This document shows positions 6,401 to 10,611 of a stretch of 10,611 nucleotides of DNA, one piece after another. The stretch is from an uncultured Caulobacteraceae bacterium (GTDB lineage Bacteria > Pseudomonadota > Alphaproteobacteria > Caulobacterales > TH1-2). A model generated the notes under the pieces. The model did no database searches. It was not told the DNA's origin and worked only from the letters and a program-made list of their open reading frames with translations. The DNA lies in NCBI GenBank assembly GCA_937967425.1, contig CALBST010000336.1, positions 1-10,611 on the forward strand. Reading direction: 5' to 3'. The position numbers and the translations under genes were made by a program. Every line of letters starts with the position of its first letter. Position 1 is the stretch's first letter.

Positions 6401-8318
6401 CGGTGACATGTCAGGTGACGTGTTCGGAAATGGCATGCTGCTTTCGCGCAAGATCCGCTTGCTCGCTGCCTTCGATCACCGCGATATCTTCATCGATCCG
6501 AATCCCGTGGATTGCGAAAAGAGCTGGGTCGAACGCAAGCGCTTGTTCGACACGCCGCGCACCTCCTGGCAGGACTACGACAAGAAACTGATCTCAAAGG
6601 GTGGGGGCGTTTTCCCGCGCACCGCGAAGTCGATCGATGTGACGCCAGAGATCGCGGCGCTTACCGGCATCGACAAACCATCGGTGACGCCGATCGAGCT
6701 GATGTCGGCCTTGCTCAAGAGCGAATGCGAACTGATGTGGTTCGGCGGCATCGGCAATTACATTAAGGCGCGTGCCGAAAGCCATGCCGAAGTCGGTGAT
6801 AAGGCCAATGACGCCATCCGAGTCGATGGCGAGGACGTGAAAGCGCTGGTGATAGGAGAGGGCGCGAACCTCGGCGTCACGCAGAAGGGTCGCATTGCAT
6901 TTGCGCGCAATGGCGGACGCATCAACACGGATGCGATCGATAACTCCGCCGGCGTCGATACCTCCGACCACGAGGTCAACATCAAGATTCTCCTCGGCGA
7001 TGTGATCCGCGCCGGCGCGCTGAAGGAAGACAAACGCGACAAGCTGCTTGAATCGATGACCGACGAAGTCGGCGCGCTCGTGCTGAGGAACAATTACGAC
7101 CAGACCGGCGCAATATCGATCGCGCAGGCCAGCGCAGTAAACGATCTCGATAGTCACGAACGCTTCATTCAGCGGCTTGAGGCGGAGGGGAAGCTCGCGC
7201 GCCGCGTCGAGGGATTGCCGCTCACCGGCGAGTTCGCCGCGCTGCGCGCCGCCAAGCTAGGGCTCACGCGGCCGGAGCTGGCAAAGCTGGTGGCGTACTC
7301 GAAGATCAATTTGTTCGACGCCATCGTCGCCTCGTCCGCACCGGACGATCCGGCGTTCAAGGCGCCGCTGAAAGAATACTTCCCGAAGGAGCTGTGGAAG
7401 TTCGAAGAGCAGATGGCGCGCCATCGCCTGCGCCGCGAGATCATCGCGACGCAGCTTGCGGACGATCTCGTCAATCGCTGCGGACCTTCCTTCGTTGATC
7501 GCATCAAGGAAATTTCACGCGCCCGCACGGTCACGGTCGCGCTCTCCTTTGAAGCAGCACGCCGGATCTTCGAACTGGAAGATATGGTCGATCGCATCAA
7601 CGCACTCGATAACAAGGTGTCCGCTGCCGCCCAAATAGCGTTGCATCAGCGTGTCGGCGGCGCGCTTCGCCGCGCCGTGACGTACCTCGCACGCAACGCT
7701 GGCTTTGAGTCTGAAGCGCCGCCGACAATTCTGGACGTGGTTGATCGCTATCGCGACTCCATTCGTGAACAGCGCGTGACTGTCGAGAACGATCTGAGTG
7801 CGATTGAGCGCGCGCGCGTTGATACGCGCAAAGCTGCGCTGATCGAACTTGGCGCGCCGGATGATCTTGCCAACGAAGCAGCGTTGCTCTCGCCGCTTAC
7901 ACTCTCGCTTGATGTTGCCGATCTGGCGCGTGATACCGGTTGGCCTGTGCAGCCGGCCTCGACGCTCCATTGTGTCGTAGGCGCCGAGCTTGGCCTCGAT
8001 GCGCTGCGCGACGCCGCCACCAATATGAAGCTCGAACAGCACTGGGATCGCCTCGTCGTACGCCGTGCGGCGGGTGATTTTGGTGACGCGCAGCTGAAGC
8101 TTGCGGAAGCCGCCGCACGCGCCATCGGCGCGCCGCCCAAGGACGCCGGCGATGATTGGGTCGCGGAAGAAGCCAAGAAGTGGCTGTCCTCACTCGGCAA
8201 GCCGGTTCAGCGCGCGCGTTCGGCGTTCGGCGAGCTGGATGGGCAGGGGCCGTGGACGTTCGCGAAGCTGATGTTGATCTCGGCTGAGATCAACGGCCTC
8301 GTCGCCGCCGTCCGCTAG
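3441..8318 (+). CDS. NAD-specific glutamate dehydrogenase, large 180-kDa class
   Basis: A 1,625-residue protein that oxidatively deaminates L-glutamate to 2-oxoglutarate and ammonium using NAD+, feeding amino-acid carbon into the TCA cycle. The length is typical of the large GDH class. The N-terminal half holds ACT-like regulatory segments near residues 100-170 (LEIAGPDMPFLVDSVMGEL), about 398-460 (RPRARVFLRRDRFNRFVTAL) and about 552-600 (RVYRRPGDAENIMRCKFYA). The catalytic region has RGGLRWSDR at 817-825, PVGAKGGFF at about 849-857 with K853 as candidate catalytic lysine, and a Rossmann motif GVGDMSGDVFGNG at 986-998. NPVDCEKSWVERKRLF follows, then the helical C-terminal domain. The start at 3441 has AAGGAA 7 bases upstream (3428-3433). 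No frameshift or missing block is seen. Large GDHs are typically allosterically regulated by amino acids, which fits the ACT segments. The gene stands alone behind a long structured gap, and its stop overlaps that of the convergent hydrolase gene. Confidence 0.97.
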   Translation: MDAATARQELPKTADQFVDQAAKGPWPAFRTNGKIDAAAETFLRGLYEDASDDELGDLSVEDFAALAHDFWIWRAERECDEQCVRIRQGVGVGGKHLDRDILEIAGPDMPFLVDSVMGELADQGIPSLAMFHPMAPAAKGQGRDSLIQIHVPRLSALKSRELLDGVRASLADVRVSVADFQAMRKRMLDSADELEKAKSNAAPSDVAEAVALLRWLAADKFTFLGARDYQYVRDAKGALTPHEPDIIEGTCFGVLRDMDRYVLRTSAEPMVLTPELKRLVAEPTPLIVAKSTLRARVHRRATADYIGVKRYNDQGEPIGEIRFVGLFTSESFTEPTRNIPMLRKKAEWVMHQAGFAPGGHNAKTLRKIIEYYPREELWQISREELLETARGVLHLLDRPRARVFLRRDRFNRFVTALVYVPKDRYDTDVREAAGKLIANYYGGQVESFQPQLGEGQLARVLFVIGEIDKTRPDPDLRALDLDIAALTRTWEDDYAQALMRSERFDTGAREEAVNRFNGAFTAAYRERYAVDEALIDTAEIMSAREDETIRARVYRRPGDAENIMRCKFYARGDVLALSATVPILENMGLFVDSEVNFELHLRGDAFHPAQRIHIHDIECHSADDQPIDLERAGSLFEQAFQAIWTGRAESDGFNKLILALPCSWREAALIRALARYRQQTGLDPTQAMQEQALANNTRIAALILAFFKARFDPHLPESRETRLARSSKLEFMIESKLTEVVSLDEDRALRRIAQLVKAILRTNYYQIDANGAPKPYMSFKIDSHAVAELPAPKPYREIWVASPQVEGIHLRFGAVARGGLRWSDRRDDFRTEVLDLVKAQQVKNAIIVPVGAKGGFFPKRLPPRGSPTFQETGVEAYKTFLRGLLDITDNIKGEDIVPPLDVERWDDADPYLVVAADKGTATFSDIANGISAEYGHWLGDAFASGGSVGYDHKAMGITARGAWEAVKRHFREIGKDIQNEEFTVIGVGDMSGDVFGNGMLLSRKIRLLAAFDHRDIFIDPNPVDCEKSWVERKRLFDTPRTSWQDYDKKLISKGGGVFPRTAKSIDVTPEIAALTGIDKPSVTPIELMSALLKSECELMWFGGIGNYIKARAESHAEVGDKANDAIRVDGEDVKALVIGEGANLGVTQKGRIAFARNGGRINTDAIDNSAGVDTSDHEVNIKILLGDVIRAGALKEDKRDKLLESMTDEVGALVLRNNYDQTGAISIAQASAVNDLDSHERFIQRLEAEGKLARRVEGLPLTGEFAALRAAKLGLTRPELAKLVAYSKINLFDAIVASSAPDDPAFKAPLKEYFPKELWKFEEQMARHRLRREIIATQLADDLVNRCGPSFVDRIKEISRARTVTVALSFEAARRIFELEDMVDRINALDNKVSAAAQIALHQRVGGALRRAVTYLARNAGFESEAPPTILDVVDRYRDSIREQRVTVENDLSAIERARVDTRKAALIELGAPDDLANEAALLSPLTLSLDVADLARDTGWPVQPASTLHCVVGAELGLDALRDAATNMKLEQHWDRLVVRRAAGDFGDAQLKLAEAAARAIGAPPKDAGDDWVAEEAKKWLSSLGKPVQRARSAFGELDGQGPWTFAKLMLISAEINGLVAAVR

Positions 8319-9202
8319 AGCGCTGCAATCATTTCGCGCAGCAGATCGTGCTCGCGCGCGGTCGCTGCAGGATTGTAACGCACGCGCGGATCTTCGGCGT
8401 GCTCATCTTCGAACGCATGCGTGGCGTTCTGGAAGATCAGAATTTCCATTGGCGCCCCCCGCGCGCGCTGGCGCTCCAGCGCCGCGCGTGAGGAGCCGAC
8501 GATATAGTCGCGCTGCGCGATGATCGCCGTGCTGCGTGGCGCGATGCGCCAGTCGCGACGGCCGGTGTAGGTGCCGACGCCGGTGTAGGGATAGACGATC
8601 ATCGTTGCCGCTAGGCCTTCGAGCGGTTCGTCGCTCAAGTTTTCGAGCCCCGTCGCGCGCTGCATTTCTTCGCCGGAGCGCAAGGCCAGTGCGTCCATGA
8701 TGGTCCAGCCGCCGTGGCTCCAGCCGATCACGCTGATGCGGGCCGCATCCACCCAAGGCTGGGCGCGCGCCCAGGCCATAGTGGCGTAGAGATCGCCGGC
8801 GCGTTCGCGGCCCTGGAGCCGGGCGCCGGTGCAGACGGTGGCGAAGGCGGCGACGCGGCTGATGCGGCGAGGCGCAAACGAGTTCACGACGATCGCCGCC
8901 GCGCCGGCTTCCGCAGCGGCTTCGGCCATTTGACTGATGAAGGGGCGTGGACCGCCGCAGCCGTGCAGCATGATGACGACTGGCGCGGGACCACTAGCGT
9001 TCTCGGGCCGGCGGATGGTGTAGTGCGGCTCAAGCCGCGCGATGCGCTGCTCAACCGTTTCCGCGAACGCCTGTACCGGCATCAAGAAGCCCAAAGCGAA
9101 AAAGAACACCGCCAAGATGGGGGCCGCGCCCGCCGTCGCGCAAGGCTGGCGCTGCGAACGCCGTTGCGCCAGACTGGCCGTGGAGCTGAGCCACATGTCC
9201 AT
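8315..9202 (-). CDS. Exported dienelactone-hydrolase-like alpha/beta hydrolase
   Basis: A 295-residue protein (start at 9202) of the alpha/beta-hydrolase fold, nearest to dienelactone hydrolases. The triad is visible: nucleophile S162 in GWSHGG (160-165), D232 in IIAQRDYIV, and H262 in NATHAFED. HGCGG (80-84) supplies the oxyanion region. The N-terminus looks like a Sec signal peptide: basic RRSQRQ (14-19), hydrophobic core about 25-40, and cleavage probably after AFA (45-47). The enzyme is therefore probably periplasmic. Cysteines C82 and C124 (TVCTG) could form a disulfide there, which is an inference. The substrate is unknown; it is probably an ester or lactone. ATGs at 9202 and 9196 are both possible starts, and neither has a strong ribosome binding site. 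TATAAG (9210-9215, complement) sits 7 bases before 9202, which would suit a leaderless mRNA. Its 5' end overlaps the divergent peroxidase gene and its stop overlaps the dehydrogenase stop. Confidence 0.85.
   Translation of the reverse strand: MDMWLSSTASLAQRRSQRQPCATAGAAPILAVFFFALGFLMPVQAFAETVEQRIARLEPHYTIRRPENASGPAPVVIMLHGCGGPRPFISQMAEAAAEAGAAAIVVNSFAPRRISRVAAFATVCTGARLQGRERAGDLYATMAWARAQPWVDAARISVIGWSHGGWTIMDALALRSGEEMQRATGLENLSDEPLEGLAATMIVYPYTGVGTYTGRRDWRIAPRSTAIIAQRDYIVGSSRAALERQRARGAPMEILIFQNATHAFEDEHAEDPRVRYNPAATAREHDLLREMIAAL
9182..9185 (+). promoter_or_regulatory. Ribosome binding site of the peroxidase gene, inside the divergent hydrolase coding region
   Basis: GGAG lies 9 bases before the ATG at 9195 and 15 before the alternative ATG at 9201, favouring 9195. 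It lies within the first codons of the hydrolase on the opposite strand. Confidence 0.5.
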
Positions 9203-9884
9203 GACCCGTCTTATACTCGCAGTCGCCGCCTTAGGACTAGTTGCGTGCAGCCGCGCGCCGGAGCCGCCGGCGCCTGAGGTCGCCGCCGCACGGAGCGCCG
9301 CTGTCACCGCGGCCGTGCAAGCGCAGCAAACGCGCTTCGCCGCCGCGCCCGATCCGGCGACGGCGGATACTTCGACCGCTTATCAATTTTCTTTCCCTGG
9401 TTTGTGGACTGATCGGGTGCCGATGACGGCCTTTGAAGGTGAGGTCGTGCTGGTTGTGAACACGGCGTCGCGCTGCGGGTTCACGCCGCAATATGAAGGC
9501 TTGCAGCAGATCTACGACGAGTATCGCGCGCAGGGCTTCGAGATTGTCGGCGTACCGGCGAACAACTTCAACGGCCAGGAGCCAGGCTCGGCCGAAGAGA
9601 TCCAGGAATTCTGCACGCTGAACTACGGCGTGACATTCCCGATGGCGGCGAAAACTGAAGTCATCGGTGCAGAACGCCATCCCTTCTACGCGTGGGCCGA
9701 ACAGCAGATCGGCGAAAGCGCCGTGCCGCAATGGAACTTCCACAAAATCCTCATCGGCCGTGACGGCCGCATCATCCGCGCCTTCGACACCCGCGCGGAA
9801 CCGACATCGGAAGAGGTGCGCAACGCGATCACGACGGCGCTCGCGGTTCAGCAAACAGCGCCGGCGACGTCGCCATTGCGATAG
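9195..9884 (+). CDS. Glutathione-peroxidase-family lipoprotein (thiol peroxidase, BtuE-like)
   Basis: A 229-residue protein with a lipoprotein signal: MTRLILAVAALGLVAC ends in lipobox LVAC with C18, followed by Ser, which favours the outer membrane under the usual +2 rule. An Ala/Pro-rich linker (19-61) leads to the peroxidase domain (about 62-215). Active-site residues of the family are present: peroxidatic C94 in NTASRCGFT, Q128 in GQEPGS, and W180-N181 in WNFHKILIGRDG. C140 in EFCTLNYGVTFPM sits where thioredoxin-dependent 2-Cys members carry the resolving cysteine, so this is more likely a thiol peroxidase than a true glutathione enzyme. The familiar PCNQF motif reads PANNF (121-125) here. 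Reaction: reduction of hydrogen or organic peroxides, apparently in the periplasm. The start at 9195 has GGAG at 9182-9185, 9 bases away; ATG at 9201 is an alternative. The start overlaps that of the divergent hydrolase. Confidence 0.9.
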   Translation: MSMTRLILAVAALGLVACSRAPEPPAPEVAAARSAAVTAAVQAQQTRFAAAPDPATADTSTAYQFSFPGLWTDRVPMTAFEGEVVLVVNTASRCGFTPQYEGLQQIYDEYRAQGFEIVGVPANNFNGQEPGSAEEIQEFCTLNYGVTFPMAAKTEVIGAERHPFYAWAEQQIGESAVPQWNFHKILIGRDGRIIRAFDTRAEPTSEEVRNAITTALAVQQTAPATSPLR

Positions 9885-9890
9885 CGCGTT

Positions 9891-9921
9891 GCGTCGCCCT
9901 TCGACTGGCTAAGGGTGACGC
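9891..9921. terminator. Strong hairpin between the convergent peroxidase and purH genes, possible terminator
   Basis: Arms GCGTCGCCCTT (9891-9901) and AAGGGTGACGC (9911-9921) pair over 11 bp with a single G-U pair and a 9-base loop. It starts 6 bases after the peroxidase stop, and purH converges from the other side, so a shared transcription end here makes sense. Neither side has a T-run, so it is not a textbook intrinsic terminator; it may act as an mRNA 3'-end stabiliser or with Rho. Confidence 0.5.
9898..9914 (+). repeat. Palindromic extragenic element, copy A (CCTTCGACTGGCTAAGG)
   Basis: This 17-base core resembles the CCTTCGACAAGCTCAGG-type motif that I recall as common between genes in many proteobacterial genomes. 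It forms part of the 11-bp hairpin next to the peroxidase stop. A second copy lies in inverted orientation at 9955-9971 and agrees at 13 of 17 positions, including the first eight (CCTTCGAC). Confidence 0.55.
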
Positions 9922-9954
9922 CAATCTTAGCGCCGGTGTCTAAGACCGTGTCGG

Positions 9955-9971
9955 CCTGAGTTTGTCGAAGG
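9955..9971 (-). repeat. Palindromic extragenic element, copy B (complement CCTTCGACAAACTCAGG)
   Basis: Inverted partner of the element at 9898-9914. It matches the common CCTTCGACAAGCTCAGG motif at 16 of 17 positions and is flanked by GGCC/GGCC arms (9953-9956 and 9970-9973). It ends 11 bases from the purH stop codon. A further small inverted repeat, TCTTAG/CTAAGA (9925-9930 with 9940-9945), lies between the two copies. Confidence 0.55.
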
Positions 9972-9981
9972 CCAAAGCGGC

Positions 9982-10611
9982 TTAGTGCCGGAAATGACGC
10001 ATCCCCGTGAAGGCCATGGCGATGCCGGCTTCGTCGGCAGCCTTGATGACGTCTTCATCGCGGATTGAGCCGCCTGGTTGAATGACGCACGTCGCGCCGG
10101 CTTCGACGGCTTGTAGCAAGCCATCGGGGAAGGGGAAGAACGCGTCGGAAGCGCAGGCCGAACCCTTCGCTAACGACGCAGGCAGCTTCGCCATTTCCGC
10201 GGCTTCACCAGCGCGCAGCGCCGCGATGCGGGCGGAGTCGCGGCGATTCATCTGGCCGGCGCCGATGCCGGCGGTCTGGCCGTTCTTGGCGAAGATGATG
10301 GCGTTCGACTTCACATGTTTGCAGACGGTGAAAGCAAACAGCATGTCGCTGATTTCCGCATCCGTCGGCTGCTTCTGGGTGACGATTTTCAGATCGGCGC
10401 GGGTGACGCGGCCGATATCACGGTTCTGCACAAGGAAGCCGCCGGCGATGGTCTTGAACGACAAGCCGGGCGCCGCCGGATCGGGCAGTCCGCCGGTGAC
10501 GAGCAGGCGCAAATTCTTCTTCTTCGCGAACACCGCGACCGCATCTTCATCCGCCTCCGGCGCGATGACGACTTCGGTGAAGATTTCCGCGATCGCTTCG
10601 GCGGCGGCTTT
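9982..10611 (-). CDS. purH: Bifunctional purine biosynthesis protein PurH, C-terminal part (AICAR formyltransferase domain)
   Basis: The last 209 residues of PurH; the gene enters from the right edge. PurH transfers a formyl group from 10-formyltetrahydrofolate to AICAR and then closes the ring to IMP, the last two steps of de novo purine synthesis in the cytoplasm. The visible part is within the C-terminal AICAR transformylase domain and carries its most conserved blocks: [20 protein letters not shown], then [51 protein letters not shown] and the C-terminal MRHFRH. This end is nearly identical in style to E. coli PurH, which ends in the same RHFRH. The catalytic Lys-His pair and the N-terminal IMP cyclohydrolase domain (about 320 residues) lie outside the window. 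The TAA stop is at 9982-9984. The peroxidase gene converges on it across 97 bases containing hairpins. No frameshift is seen in the part present. Confidence 0.97.
   Translation of the reverse strand, partial: KAAAEAIAEIFTEVVIAPEADEDAVAVFAKKKNLRLLVTGGLPDPAAPGLSFKTIAGGFLVQNRDIGRVTRADLKIVTQKQPTDAEISDMLFAFTVCKHVKSNAIIFAKNGQTAGIGAGQMNRRDSARIAALRAGEAAEMAKLPASLAKGSACASDAFFPFPDGLLQAVEAGATCVIQPGGSIRDEDVIKAADEAGIAMAFTGMRHFRH

Noticed and set aside
9145..9165. Twin-arginine signal in the hydrolase (QRRSQRQ)
   Set aside because: The residues after the arginine pair do not fit the SRRxFLK pattern; a Sec signal is more likely.
1..10611. Mobile element, CRISPR array, toxin-antitoxin or defence system
   Set aside because: No transposase, integrase, spaced direct repeats or recognisable defence genes are present; the HerA-like ATPase has the YjgR layout and no nuclease partner such as a Sir2 or NurA protein next to it in the window.

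Overview
The window looks like chromosomal DNA of an alphaproteobacterium. It is GC-rich, with dense genes on both strands, a 180-kDa-class NAD-glutamate dehydrogenase of 1,625 residues, and a purH end typical of proteobacteria. A Caulobacterales/Hyphomonadaceae-like host is possible, but that is only an impression. I see no insertion sequence, prophage, CRISPR array, tRNA or rRNA. The genes are mostly housekeeping, and no clearly new multi-gene system is visible.

Layout from left to right: (1) the N-terminal 70 residues of a MAPEG-family membrane protein on the minus strand, running off the left edge. It sits 14 bases downstream of a HerA/YjgR-like (DUF853) ATPase gene, so the two probably form an operon. 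(2) A 95-base divergent gap with a small inverted repeat, then an AI-2E/PerM-type transporter on the plus strand. (3) A gap of about 500 bases without a convincing gene but rich in inverted repeats, including a perfect 13-bp hairpin, directly upstream of (4) the glutamate dehydrogenase gene, which fills almost half the window. (5) A dienelactone-hydrolase-like exported protein on the minus strand, whose stop codon overlaps that of the dehydrogenase. (6) A glutathione-peroxidase-like lipoprotein on the plus strand, whose start overlaps the start of the hydrolase. (7) A 97-base convergent gap with a strong hairpin and an inverted pair of short palindromic elements, then (8) the C-terminal 209 residues of PurH on the minus strand, running off the right edge.

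Functionally these are separate modules: glutamate catabolism (GDH to 2-oxoglutarate), purine synthesis (PurH), envelope peroxide defence (lipoprotein peroxidase) next to an exported hydrolase, a membrane permease-like protein, and an ATPase with a membrane enzyme of the glutathione-transferase superfamily. The features most worth a second look are the packing of genes 4 to 6, which leaves no noncoding base between them so that promoters must lie inside opposite-strand genes; the structured 506-base gap upstream of the dehydrogenase; and the palindromic elements before purH.
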